Part shown: in pieces, positions 15,405 through 23,326 of the stretch | How positions within the stretch are numbered: the first letter of the stretch is position 1 | Layout: each line of letters opens with the position of its first letter | DNA from: an uncultured Bacteroidales bacterium | Lineage (GTDB): Bacteria; Bacteroidota; Bacteroidia; Bacteroidales; UBA932 | Assembly (NCBI GenBank): GCA_944326335.1 | Contig: CALVDM010000024.1 | Coordinates: 1 to 34,812 of the forward strand | Length of the DNA: 34,812 nt | Direction: 5' to 3' | Notes under the pieces: generated by a model | Told to the model about the DNA's origin: nothing | What the model saw: only the letters and a program-made list of their open reading frames with translations | The model's database searches: none | Made by a program: the position numbers and the translations under genes

Positions 15405-16498
15405 CTCTTCACCTGAATCTCCCCTGACAGCACAGCATAGCCGTTCTCCGCAAGAGAGTCCATTTCATTTCCTCCAGGGAACACCTCCACCGGGGCTATG
15501 AACGAGACCCTGTCCGCAATTTTGCGCATAAGTCCGCTGTTCCAGGCTATGCCGCCTGTGAGTATGACGGCATCCACCTTGCCGCAGACCACGGTTGCAA
15601 GCGAGGCGATATATTTGGCAACGCTAAGGCAGAATCCCTCTATGAAAAGCCCGGCACGTGAATCACCTTCATCGGCCATCTCCACCACCCTGCGGAAGTC
15701 ATTGGTGCCGAAGTAAGCCACAGCACCGCCCTTTCCGACGAGTTTCCGCTTTATCTCCTCCTTCGTATATCTGCCGCTGAAACACATTTCCACAAGGGGA
15801 AAAGCCGGCACCGTACCGGCACGCTCCGTGCTGAGGGGTCCGTCTCCTCCCAATGCGTCGTTGGTGTCAATTATCCGGCCGTCCCTGTGCAGCGTCACGG
15901 AAGTCCCTCCGCCAATGTGAGCGACTATCACGGTGACATCATCCGGGGACACGCCTTTGTCCCTGGCATAATGACGGACCACAGCCCTCGAATTCAGGGC
16001 ATGGCACAGGGCACGCCGGGGAAATTCCGGCAGTCCGCCTATCCTGGCTTCGGGAAGCATCTCATCGGCCATCGGAGGATCTGCCATATATGCCTTGCAC
16101 ACCCCCTCCATTCCGCAGCGGGAACGCTCCCCGTTAACGCGCCCGGCAATCTCGGACGCAATCAGTCCGCACAGATTACAGGCATGCACTCCTTCCGCAC
16201 ATTCCCTCAATGCAGCCTTCAGAGGCTCCGTCAATTCATACACTCCGGTCTCTACCGGAGTCACGAGCCCTGACCTGGCCATGACTATGTCTATGTCGGC
16301 CAGACGAATCCCCTGCGAGACAAGAAACTCTGTAACGGAGTTGAGACGCATGGCGTCCTGGTCCATTACAGAGTCAAATCCGGACAAATCTTCAAGACTA
16401 TGGAAGATATTGTGTTCCAATATCTTGCGTCCTGAGTCATAATATCCTATCTTGGTCGAGGTCGATCCGGTGTTCAACGCCAAAATCCTACCTGACAT
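15383..16498 (-). CDS. buk: Butyrate kinase
   Basis: Butyrate kinase makes ATP and butyrate from butyryl-phosphate and ADP, or the reverse; some members act on branched-chain acids. The 371-residue protein fits the family (about 355-375). The ASKHA phosphate-1 motif is NTGSTSTKIG (9-18). IVAHIGGGTSV near residue 190 and LGGDGPLSTERAGTVP near 215 form the acyl-phosphate and nucleotide pocket, and LTGGIAWN near 316 is the adenosine motif. The sequence is distinct from acetate kinase in the same operon. It starts 6 nt after the ptb stop, so the two should be co-transcribed. Its 3' end overlaps the convergent beta-lactamase-like gene by 22 nt. Confidence 0.93.
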   Translation of the reverse strand: MSGRILALNTGSTSTKIGYYDSGRKILEHNIFHSLEDLSGFDSVMDQDAMRLNSVTEFLVSQGIRLADIDIVMARSGLVTPVETGVYELTEPLKAALRECAEGVHACNLCGLIASEIAGRVNGERSRCGMEGVCKAYMADPPMADEMLPEARIGGLPEFPRRALCHALNSRAVVRHYARDKGVSPDDVTVIVAHIGGGTSVTLHRDGRIIDTNDALGGDGPLSTERAGTVPAFPLVEMCFSGRYTKEEIKRKLVGKGGAVAYFGTNDFRRVVEMADEGDSRAGLFIEGFCLSVAKYIASLATVVCGKVDAVILTGGIAWNSGLMRKIADRVSFIAPVEVFPGGNEMDSLAENGYAVLSGEIQVKSYCRKRS

Positions 16499-16504
16499 GT
16501 CCTG

Positions 16505-17413
16505 CTATCTTGCAGCCATTGCTGCTATGGCGATGGAGTTGAGTTTGGTATCTATGCTGTCTGCACGGCTTGAAAGGACGCACGGAACTTTCGCCCCGAC
16601 AACCATACCTGCCTGCTTCACATCGGCAGCGAGCTTGGAATTGGTCTTGTAGAACACATTGGCAGACTCGATGTTAGGGAAAAGGAGGCAGTCCGCATCT
16701 CCGGCCACAGGGCTGACGAGCTTCTTTATCTCCACGGATTCCTTGTCGATGGCAACATCGAGGGCGAGTGGGCCGTCCGCAATGCATCCCTTTATCTCGC
16801 CGCGCTCCACCTTCTTCGCGAGCACTGCAGCCTCGACGCATGCAGGCATCTTCTCGAGCATCTGCTCTGTGGCTGCGATTATGGCAACCTTAGGGCAGGC
16901 GATGCCCATAGCGTGTGCGGTATTCACCAGATAGCCGAGCATGGCCTTCTTCTGAGAGAGGTCAGGAAGCGGAATCACCGCCATGTCGCTCAGGAATATG
17001 AGCTTGTGGTAGTTAGGGTTCTGAATCACAGACACATGGCTGAGCACGGCCTTTGGAGGCAGAAGACCTGTCTCCTTGTTGAGGATGGCACGCATGAACT
17101 TGTCCGTGCTGCAGAGGCCTTTCATGAGGAGGTCCCCCATGCCCTGGTTCACCATCGTGACAGCCTGGGTCACTGCAGGGAGTTCGGAAGGATTGTGTAT
17201 GACAGTAAACTTGTTGACGTCGATACCTTCCTTCTCGCACTGCTCCTTTATAAGGTTCTCGTCACCAACGAGGGTGGCGTCTATCATCCCGAGGTCCACA
17301 GCCTTGCTTGCAGCAGAAATCGTGTGCCCGTCGACTGCCCATGCGGCAATCATTCTCTTCTTTGCACCCCTGCCGGCAAGTTCGGCAAAGATGTCTTCAA
17401 ATTTCGTAAACAT
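16505..17413 (-). CDS. ptb: Phosphate butyryltransferase (Ptb-type phosphotransacylase)
   Basis: The enzyme converts butyryl-CoA (or a related acyl-CoA) and phosphate to acyl-phosphate and CoA. The 302-residue length and segments such as FLSDMAVIPLP (about 142-152), DGPLALDVAID (about 215-225) and LLFPNIESANVFYKT (about 246-260) match Ptb rather than the longer Pta. Its place between ackA and buk supports a role in feeding acyl-phosphate to either kinase. The gap to ackA is 14 nt and to buk 6 nt. Substrate choice (butyryl, isobutyryl, isovaleryl, propionyl or acetyl) cannot be read from the sequence. Confidence 0.9.
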   Translation of the reverse strand: MFTKFEDIFAELAGRGAKKRMIAAWAVDGHTISAASKAVDLGMIDATLVGDENLIKEQCEKEGIDVNKFTVIHNPSELPAVTQAVTMVNQGMGDLLMKGLCSTDKFMRAILNKETGLLPPKAVLSHVSVIQNPNYHKLIFLSDMAVIPLPDLSQKKAMLGYLVNTAHAMGIACPKVAIIAATEQMLEKMPACVEAAVLAKKVERGEIKGCIADGPLALDVAIDKESVEIKKLVSPVAGDADCLLFPNIESANVFYKTNSKLAADVKQAGMVVGAKVPCVLSSRADSIDTKLNSIAIAAMAAR

Positions 17414-17427
17414 TGTTATCAGTCAAT

Positions 17428-18645
17428 TTATTGGTTATTCTCGTTGAGGACGATATGCATCGTATCCTGTGCTATGACAAGCTCCTCGTTCGTGGTTATG
17501 ACGGCCACCTTCACCTTCGAGTCAGGCAGGGAGATGAGGGTATCCTTCCCCGTGGCCACATTCGCCTCGTAGTCGAACTTGAGCCCGAGGTATGACAGGT
17601 TCTCGCAGACCCTTCTGCGGAGACGGCTGTTGTTCTCCCCTATGCCTCCCGTGAACACGATGAGGTCAACTCCGTTCATCACGGCCGCATACGCTCCTAT
17701 ATACTTCGTTATGTCGTAGACGAGCTTCTTGAGGGTCAGCTTCGCCTTCCTGTCCCCGCCGTTTGCGGCATCGTTGAGGTCGCGGGCGTCCGAAGATATG
17801 CATGACAGGCCGAGGAAACCGCTCTTCTTGTTGAGCACAGTGTTCACCTCGTCGGCGGAAAGGGACTCCTTCTTCTGTATGTATGTCACAATCTCAGGGT
17901 CGATGCAGCCGCATCTCGTACCCATTATGATTCCCTCGAGAGGGGTGAAGCCCATAGAAGTGTCTATCGACTTGCCGTTCGCTATCGCCGTAATGGAACT
18001 TCCGTTGCCGAGATGGCAGGTTATGATTTTGGAGTTCTCGAGCTCAATGCCCGTGAACCTGGCCCCTTTTTCCGAAACGAACTTGTGGCTCGTGCCGTGG
18101 AATCCGTATCTGCGGATTCTGTATTTCTCATAGTATTCATACGGAAGTGCGTACATGTATGCGTATGCAGGCATGGTCTGATGGAAAGCGGTATCGAACA
18201 CGGCCACCTGCGGAACAGTAGGGAGCACTTCAGATACAGCCTTGATACCCAGAAGGTTAGCCGGATTATGAAGCGGTGCGAGCTCGGAACATTTCTCTAT
18301 CTGTGCGATGACATTGTCGTCGATGAGCTTGCTGCAGAAGAACTCCTCGCCTCCATGCACCACCCTGTGTCCCACTGCCTCGATGTCCTCGAGAGTGGTC
18401 AGCACACCGTATTCCTTGTCGAGAAGCGCGTCCAGGACAACCTTGATGCCCACCGTATGGTCCGGAATAGGCATTTCCTTGACATACTTCTCCTTACCGA
18501 CAGTCTGATGCTTGATGCATCCGGCATCCATACCGATTCTTTCGACAAGACCTTTGGCCATCAAGTCGAAAACATCGTCGCCTTTCATATCGAGAAGCTG
18601 ATACTTGAGGGACGAACTTCCGCAATTCAATACAAGAATAATCAT
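17428..18645 (-). CDS. ackA: Acetate kinase
   Basis: AckA transfers phosphate from acetyl-phosphate to ADP and is the usual last step of acetate fermentation. The 405-residue protein has the complete motif set: NCGSSSLKYQL (7-17), GHRVVHGGE (92-100, R94), D151, HGTSH (183-187, H183), HLGNGSS (211-217), PLEGIIMGTRCG (235-246, R244) and GGIGENN near 330. It heads the ackA-ptb-buk operon, with the promoter at 18694-18726. In most Bacteroidales acetate kinase is paired with pta; here the neighbour is ptb, which is worth noting. The gene itself is intact and normal. Confidence 0.97.
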   Translation of the reverse strand: MIILVLNCGSSSLKYQLLDMKGDDVFDLMAKGLVERIGMDAGCIKHQTVGKEKYVKEMPIPDHTVGIKVVLDALLDKEYGVLTTLEDIEAVGHRVVHGGEEFFCSKLIDDNVIAQIEKCSELAPLHNPANLLGIKAVSEVLPTVPQVAVFDTAFHQTMPAYAYMYALPYEYYEKYRIRRYGFHGTSHKFVSEKGARFTGIELENSKIITCHLGNGSSITAIANGKSIDTSMGFTPLEGIIMGTRCGCIDPEIVTYIQKKESLSADEVNTVLNKKSGFLGLSCISSDARDLNDAANGGDRKAKLTLKKLVYDITKYIGAYAAVMNGVDLIVFTGGIGENNSRLRRRVCENLSYLGLKFDYEANVATGKDTLISLPDSKVKVAVITTNEELVIAQDTMHIVLNENNQ

Positions 18646-18693
18646 ATTGTCTAAAATAAATTGTAATCTGACGCGATTTTCAAGTCATACACG

Positions 18694-18726
18694 CAAAGTT
18701 ATAAAAATAATGACTATTTTCGCAAA
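18694..18726 (-). promoter_or_regulatory. Bacteroidetes-type promoter for ackA-ptb-buk
   Basis: On the minus strand TTTG (18726-18723) is followed after 21 nt by TAACTTTG (18701-18694). This matches the Bacteroidetes consensus TTTG-N19-21-TAnnTTTG in both boxes and spacing, making it the best promoter in the window. Transcription would start near 18688, giving a leader of about 42 nt before the ackA ATG at 18645. The 127-bp divergent gap is AT-rich. Confidence 0.62.
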
Positions 18727-18772
18727 AATTCATAATAAGAAAAATATAGTCACAGCCTAATTTTTCAGTGTG

Positions 18773-19906
18773 ATGGCCGAGGGGAGAGAATCTGTGCTGT
18801 ATGCGTTGCCATTCTGCGCCGGTACCGTTACCGGAATTTTCATCTGCAGTCATTTTACGGTCCGTTCAGGGAGCATGTACTGGCTTGCCGCGTGCACCCT
18901 CGCAGGCTGTCTGTTGTCCGCATGGATGCTGCTGTCCCGCAAAGTGGGAAAAGTGCCGGGAGGATGGGCAAAATACGCTGCGGCCATTGCCGCAGTATTC
19001 CTGTGCGGCATGTTCTGCTGGACCAGCGGCTCGCTCTCGAAACTGTCTTGTCCGGATGCGGTGGCGGGAGGAGGGCATGCCGGGCCGGCTGCAAGCCTGA
19101 CCGCACCGGCTGCCGCATGGCTCAAGGACGGGATAGACTCGCTGCCTCTCGGCAGTCCGGCAGACAACGCCCTGATAAAGGCACTCGTCACGGGAGACCA
19201 GTCGGACGTGCCGGCATCCGTGAAGGCTGCTTTCCGGGACAGCGGGGCATCACACATCCTCGCCCTTTCCGGGATGCATCTCGCGCTGATATACGTGATT
19301 CTGACCAGGATGCTGTCCGTGTTCGGGAAATCAAGGGAGGCTGACATTGCGAGATTCGCCGTCATCATTGCGTCAACACTGTTCTATTCCGTGATGACAG
19401 GCTCCTCCCCATCCATCGTGAGGGCGTTCATCTTCATATCGCTGAGGGAGACTGCCATATTGTGCGGACGGAAACCGTCGGATGCGGACATACTGTGTTT
19501 CTCCCTGACCCTGCAGTGTGCCCTCGACCCTGAAGTGATAACGTCTGCCGGATTCCAGCTGTCATACCTCGCCATGTGCGGCATATACTTCCTGTACCCG
19601 CACCTCAGGGACATGTACCCGGCAAAGGTCCCGGTGCTGAAGACGATATGGAACAGCGCAGCCTTGTCCATAGCCTGCCAGGTATTCACCGGACCGCTCG
19701 CATGGCTGCTGTTCGGGTCCGCCCCGATGTATTTCATAATAACGAATCTGATAGCCGTGCCAATGACATCCGCACTGATGCCGGCAGCCCTTGCGGCAGT
19801 ATTCCTGCACGAAGCCGGGATATGTCCGGAATTCCTGACCGAAGCCATAGGATGGACAGCCGGAGCCGTGGTGGACTGTCTGGAAGTGATATGCGAACTT
19901 CCTTAG
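18773..19906 (+). CDS. Short ComEC/Rec2-like protein (competence domain only)
   Basis: ComEC forms the inner-membrane channel for single-stranded DNA in natural transformation. This protein has 377 residues with two or three hydrophobic N-terminal helices and then the ComEC competence domain. The signature DSGASHILALSGMHLALI (156-173) and TGSSPSIVRAFIFISLRE (about 208-225) are clear. Typical full-length ComEC also has an N-terminal OB-type domain (DUF4131) and a C-terminal metallo-beta-lactamase-like domain, often about 650-750 residues in all; both are missing. The end of the frame is a normal stop, with no sign of the missing parts downstream, where apbE lies convergent after 23 nt. A GTG one codon upstream is an alternative start. 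Confidence 0.86.
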   Translation: MAEGRESVLYALPFCAGTVTGIFICSHFTVRSGSMYWLAACTLAGCLLSAWMLLSRKVGKVPGGWAKYAAAIAAVFLCGMFCWTSGSLSKLSCPDAVAGGGHAGPAASLTAPAAAWLKDGIDSLPLGSPADNALIKALVTGDQSDVPASVKAAFRDSGASHILALSGMHLALIYVILTRMLSVFGKSREADIARFAVIIASTLFYSVMTGSSPSIVRAFIFISLRETAILCGRKPSDADILCFSLTLQCALDPEVITSAGFQLSYLAMCGIYFLYPHLRDMYPAKVPVLKTIWNSAALSIACQVFTGPLAWLLFGSAPMYFIITNLIAVPMTSALMPAALAAVFLHEAGICPEFLTEAIGWTAGAVVDCLEVICELP

Positions 19907-19929
19907 CGGGAAACGGTAGCCCGGCTTTG

Positions 19930-21018
19930 TCACTCCGCCTCCTCGAAGACGATTCCGTCAGAGACCCATGTCTTCATCTCCCCGTTTTCGTCATACACGA
20001 GGCATCCTTCAATGTCTTCCCTGGAGCAGATGAACGCCTTGGCTTCTTCAAACCCTACAACCATGCAATATGTGGCCAGGGCATCCGCAGATGTGGCATC
20101 CCGTGCGATTATTGTGGCGCAGAGCAGGGAATGGGTGACAGGGAAACCTGTCCTCGGATCTATGGTGTGGGCATACTTCCGCCCGTCCCTGACATAGAAT
20201 TTCCTGTAATTCCCGGATGTGACTATGCCGCATGGCTCCGGACCTGCCCGGAATATGCCCTGAAGGTCCTTCCCCGGAGTGTCGTTGCCGTCGACAGGCC
20301 TGTCGAGGCCTATTCCCCATGGTTTTCCTGAGGGATTGAGACCTTCACAGTAGATTTCGCCACCTATGTCCACAAGCATCTGGTCCACACCTATGGAATG
20401 CAGGTATCCGGCCACGAGGTCGCAGGAATATCCCTGGGCTATTGCATTGAAATTCAGCTCAGGAGGAGTATCTCCGGCTGAAGGGAGAAGCTGCATGGCG
20501 GAAGTGGCCGCACCATCCGCACCGGTGACGAGGGTGTCGGAAAGCCTGTCCATGCCCACGTTCTCAAGGAGAGTCCTCACCTTTTCCGCCGAAGGCAGGG
20601 AATCCGAGGTGAAACCGAAGCCCCACGAATCGAACAGCGGGGCACAGGACACGTCGAAACATCCGCCGGTCTCATCGTAATATCTGCGCGATTCGGCATA
20701 TATCTTCCTGAATATGTCGTCCGGCACAATCCTCTCTCCGGCATTGAAGCGGCTCAGCAGAGACCCCTTGTTGTAGCCAGACAGTGAACGGTCCACTGCA
20801 TCGAGGACAGAATCCACCCCTTCCCTTATCTCCTCGGGAGAGAGCTTCACCTTCCCTTCGGGACCGTACAGGTCCAGTTTCACGGAATAGGTCCCGCCCT
20901 GGGCGAAACCGGTCATGGCCACATATCTGTCCGTCCCTGAACAGGAAGAAAACAGGAGGGCGGCCATACAGATGCACAACGGCAGCACCACGGCAGGATG
21001 TTTCATCATCATCGGCAT
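19930..21018 (-). CDS. apbE: FAD:protein FMN transferase (ApbE), lipoprotein
   Basis: ApbE attaches FMN covalently to Thr or Ser of exported flavoproteins such as NqrB/C or RnfG/D, using FAD. The 362-residue protein is a lipoprotein with lipobox FSSC (C26). Conserved elements in order: GGCFDVSCAPLFDSWGFG (about 118-135), NFNAIAQGYSCDLVAGY (about 189-205), DIGGEIYCEG, HTIDPRTGFP (about 283-292, Mg/FAD site) and TSADALATYCM. No Nqr, Rnf or other flavoprotein gene is in the window, so its partner is elsewhere. It is a single gene, divergent from the FISUMP gene and convergent with the comEC-like gene. No Shine-Dalgarno sequence is evident. Confidence 0.93.
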   Translation of the reverse strand: MPMMMKHPAVVLPLCICMAALLFSSCSGTDRYVAMTGFAQGGTYSVKLDLYGPEGKVKLSPEEIREGVDSVLDAVDRSLSGYNKGSLLSRFNAGERIVPDDIFRKIYAESRRYYDETGGCFDVSCAPLFDSWGFGFTSDSLPSAEKVRTLLENVGMDRLSDTLVTGADGAATSAMQLLPSAGDTPPELNFNAIAQGYSCDLVAGYLHSIGVDQMLVDIGGEIYCEGLNPSGKPWGIGLDRPVDGNDTPGKDLQGIFRAGPEPCGIVTSGNYRKFYVRDGRKYAHTIDPRTGFPVTHSLLCATIIARDATSADALATYCMVVGFEEAKAFICSREDIEGCLVYDENGEMKTWVSDGIVFEEAE

Positions 21019-21040
21019 GTATAATTTGACATCAACGACA

Positions 21041-21048
21041 CAAATATA
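21041..21048 (-). promoter_or_regulatory. Bacteroidetes -7 box TATATTTG for apbE
   Basis: The minus strand reads TATATTTG, an exact TAnnTTTG match, 23 nt upstream of the apbE ATG. No TTTG lies at the usual -33 distance. It shares the 127-bp divergent gap 21019-21145 with the plus-strand box at 21071. Confidence 0.48.
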
Positions 21049-21070
21049 ACAATTCCAAAAGTATTTTTAT

Positions 21071-21078
21071 TACATTTG
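21071..21078 (+). promoter_or_regulatory. Bacteroidetes -7 box TACATTTG for the FISUMP-lemA-TPM run
   Basis: The plus strand reads TACATTTG, an exact TAnnTTTG match, 67 nt before the ATG at 21146. The leader of about 60 nt contains a GC-rich part with no recognised regulatory RNA. Confidence 0.48.
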
Positions 21079-21145
21079 CAGAATTGGTGCCTGTCGCAGG
21101 CGGCGGACATGCACGACGTATCACATTGAAACCTGGATTAGGAAC

Positions 21146-22264
21146 ATGTCAAGAAATATAAGACTGCTCGCATTCGCGGCCATGGCGGCATTGGCCGTGG
21201 CAGGATGCAAGAAAGACGAAGAAGGGGATGTCGTCCTCCCGTCACTGAACGGAAGGCTCTCGTTCGATGTGGAACCGTATCTCAGCATAAAGGACAAGGG
21301 TTCGCTCAAGCAGACCTTCAATGTGTCGGGGGCGTATCATCCGGAAGGTGGCGGCATAGGGGTCTACTGGAGGGCTTCATGGAAGGACGAGAACGACACT
21401 ACAAGGCTGGAATCCGACGGGCCTGTATCAGGAGACGGACCTCTGTCTTCCGTAACATACACTTTCCCGGAAGAACTGGGGACGTACTCCGTCTTGTGCA
21501 CTGCCTTCGCATCCGGCTACTATTCCCTGTCCGCCACACGGTATGTAACCATGGTGGATGAAGAGAACTCGCTGATAGACATGGGGCTCGGCTTCGAAGG
21601 CACATACACCGAGGAGCCTGACTCCAGGGACGGGAAGACATACAGGACAGTCAAGGTAGGGAACCTCATGTGGTTTGCGGAGAACCTTGCGTACAGTGGG
21701 ACCGCGGAAGAGCCGTGCGGAATCCCGTTCGAGAATTCGGAGGCGATGTCGGACATTTTCGGAAGATACTACACATGGGACGAAGCCGTCAACGCATGCC
21801 CTGACGGATGGAGGCTTCCGGACGACTCCGACTGGCTCGACCTTGCCAACGCCCTCCTGGAAATGACCGCGTCTGAGCAGGATCCGTTCACGGATGCCAC
21901 TGCGGAATACAAGGACATCGTCGGCGCGATGATGGTGGATGCGAAGTTCAACACCGAAGACAATCCGATGTGGAGATACTGGAAGGACATGAACATTTCC
22001 AACGTCTCCGGACTGGCGGTGATTCCATGCGGATTCGCAGACCTCATCGAAGGAGAGGACAACAGGGATACCGGCATATTCGGGACTGAAAATCTCTTTG
22101 CAGCCTTCTGGTCAGGTACAGGTAACGAAGAATACAACACGGCAGACGGCTACGGCCAGGCACACTTCAGATACATATACTGGGACGAGCCGATTCTGCA
22201 CCTCGGTTCCGCATCCACAAGCAGCTTCGCAGCAAACGTAAGGTGCGTCAAAGATGCGCAGTGA
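21146..22264 (+). CDS. FISUMP-domain lipoprotein
   Basis: The 372-residue protein is a predicted lipoprotein (lipobox VAGC, C21). An N-terminal beta-rich, PKD/Ig-like part (about 35-135) precedes a FISUMP domain (Fibrobacter succinogenes major paralogous domain, TIGR02145) from about residue 155 to the end. Family hallmarks are DGKTYRTVKVGNLMWFAENL, GRYYTWDEAVNACPDGWRLP, AAFWSGT and the terminal VRCVKD. Such proteins are surface-exposed in Bacteroidetes and Fibrobacteres; their role is unknown. lemA follows 25 nt downstream, so it may share a transcript, but a functional tie is not established. Confidence 0.88.
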   Translation: MSRNIRLLAFAAMAALAVAGCKKDEEGDVVLPSLNGRLSFDVEPYLSIKDKGSLKQTFNVSGAYHPEGGGIGVYWRASWKDENDTTRLESDGPVSGDGPLSSVTYTFPEELGTYSVLCTAFASGYYSLSATRYVTMVDEENSLIDMGLGFEGTYTEEPDSRDGKTYRTVKVGNLMWFAENLAYSGTAEEPCGIPFENSEAMSDIFGRYYTWDEAVNACPDGWRLPDDSDWLDLANALLEMTASEQDPFTDATAEYKDIVGAMMVDAKFNTEDNPMWRYWKDMNISNVSGLAVIPCGFADLIEGEDNRDTGIFGTENLFAAFWSGTGNEEYNTADGYGQAHFRYIYWDEPILHLGSASTSSFAANVRCVKDAQ

Positions 22265-22289
22265 CACATATAAACAGAAAAACATACAA

Positions 22290-22871
22290 ATGAAAAAGGC
22301 AATCGTCATCATCGTAGTCGTCATCGCAGCCATCGCCATCTGGGCTGTGTCGGGCTACAACGGGCTGGTGTCCGCAGAAGAAAACGTGAAGTCCGCATGG
22401 TCGCAGGTAGAGAACGTCTACCAGAGAAGGCTCGACCTCATACCTAACCTTGTCGCGACAGTGAAAGGTTATGCAGAACACGAACAGGAGACATTGGAAG
22501 GGGTGATAGCCGCCAGGTCCAAAGCCACGCAGATTACCGTGGACCCTGACCAGCTTTCCGAGGAGAGCATAGCGGCATTCCAGGAAGCGCAGGGAGAAAT
22601 CGGGGCTGCACTCGGAAGACTCCTCGCCATCTCCGAGAATTACCCCGACCTGAAGGCTAACCGGAATTTCTCGGAACTCCAGGCCGAACTCGCCGGGACA
22701 GAAAACAGAATCGCGACGGAAAGGCGCAAATACAACGAAGTCGCAAAAGCCTACAATACCATGGTGCGCAGATTCCCGCGCAATGTAATCGCTTCCATGT
22801 TCGGTTTCGGGCAGAAAGGATATTTCGAGGCTGCTGACGGGGCTGCCGAAGCCCCTAAGGTGGAATTCTGA
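22290..22871 (+). CDS. lemA: LemA family membrane protein
   Basis: The 193-residue protein has one N-terminal membrane helix (about 4-20). Next come the LemA signature NVKSAWSQVENVYQRRLDLI (about 32-51) and PNLVATVKGYAEHE, then a helical bundle ending with ERRKYNEVAKAYNTMVRRFP. LemA proteins are envelope proteins of unclear function, very often encoded with TPM-domain proteins as here. The frame opens 12 codons earlier, inside the previous gene, but the ATG at 22290 gives the standard N-terminus. The next gene starts 17 nt after the stop. Confidence 0.93.
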   Translation: MKKAIVIIVVVIAAIAIWAVSGYNGLVSAEENVKSAWSQVENVYQRRLDLIPNLVATVKGYAEHEQETLEGVIAARSKATQITVDPDQLSEESIAAFQEAQGEIGAALGRLLAISENYPDLKANRNFSELQAELAGTENRIATERRKYNEVAKAYNTMVRRFPRNVIASMFGFGQKGYFEAADGAAEAPKVEF

Positions 22872-22888
22872 CAAAATCCGGACATTCC

Positions 22889-23326
22889 ATGAAACCTGAA
22901 GATTTTCTCGACAGCAAAGGCCGCGAGATGGTCGTCTCCGCGATAAAGGAGGCGGAGAAGAACACTTCGGGCGAGATACGCGTGCATATTGACGGGGTCT
23001 GCAAAGGCGACACGTACAGGAAAGCCGTGGAGGTGTTCTACCGTCTCGGCATGGAAAAGACAGCCGCCCGCAACGGAGTGCTAATCTATGTAGCATGCAG
23101 TTCGAAGGTCTTCGCCATAATCGGGGACACGGGCATCAACGAAGCTGTGCCTGCCGACTTCTGGAACGAGGTGTCCGGACATATCGGGACATGCTTCAGG
23201 CAGGGCAGGTTCGCGGAAGGGCTTGCCGATGCTGTCAAGATGGCCGGAGCCAAGCTGAAGGCATACTTCCCGTACAGGGAGGACGATGTGAACGAACAGT
23301 CTGACGAGATTTCTTTTGAAAGATGA
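22889..23326 (+). CDS. Soluble TPM-domain protein
   Basis: The 145-residue protein has no signal peptide or membrane helix. It consists mostly of one TPM (TLP18.3/Psb32/MOLO-1) domain: AEKNTSGEIRVHIDG at about 22-36, then GVLIYVACSSKVFAIIGDTG at about 63-82 and a helical end. In lemA-linked clusters this small form usually accompanies a longer, exported TPM protein, as here. Function is not known; phosphatase activity has been reported for a plant relative, but its metal ligands cannot be confirmed by eye here. The stop overlaps the next start by 4 nt (ATGA). Confidence 0.85.
   Translation: MKPEDFLDSKGREMVVSAIKEAEKNTSGEIRVHIDGVCKGDTYRKAVEVFYRLGMEKTAARNGVLIYVACSSKVFAIIGDTGINEAVPADFWNEVSGHIGTCFRQGRFAEGLADAVKMAGAKLKAYFPYREDDVNEQSDEISFER

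Noticed and set aside
15383-18645. buk and ackA as a recent tandem duplication of one kinase
   Set aside because: Their motifs and lengths belong to different families (NTGSTSTK versus NCGSSSLK), with only distant ASKHA relationship.
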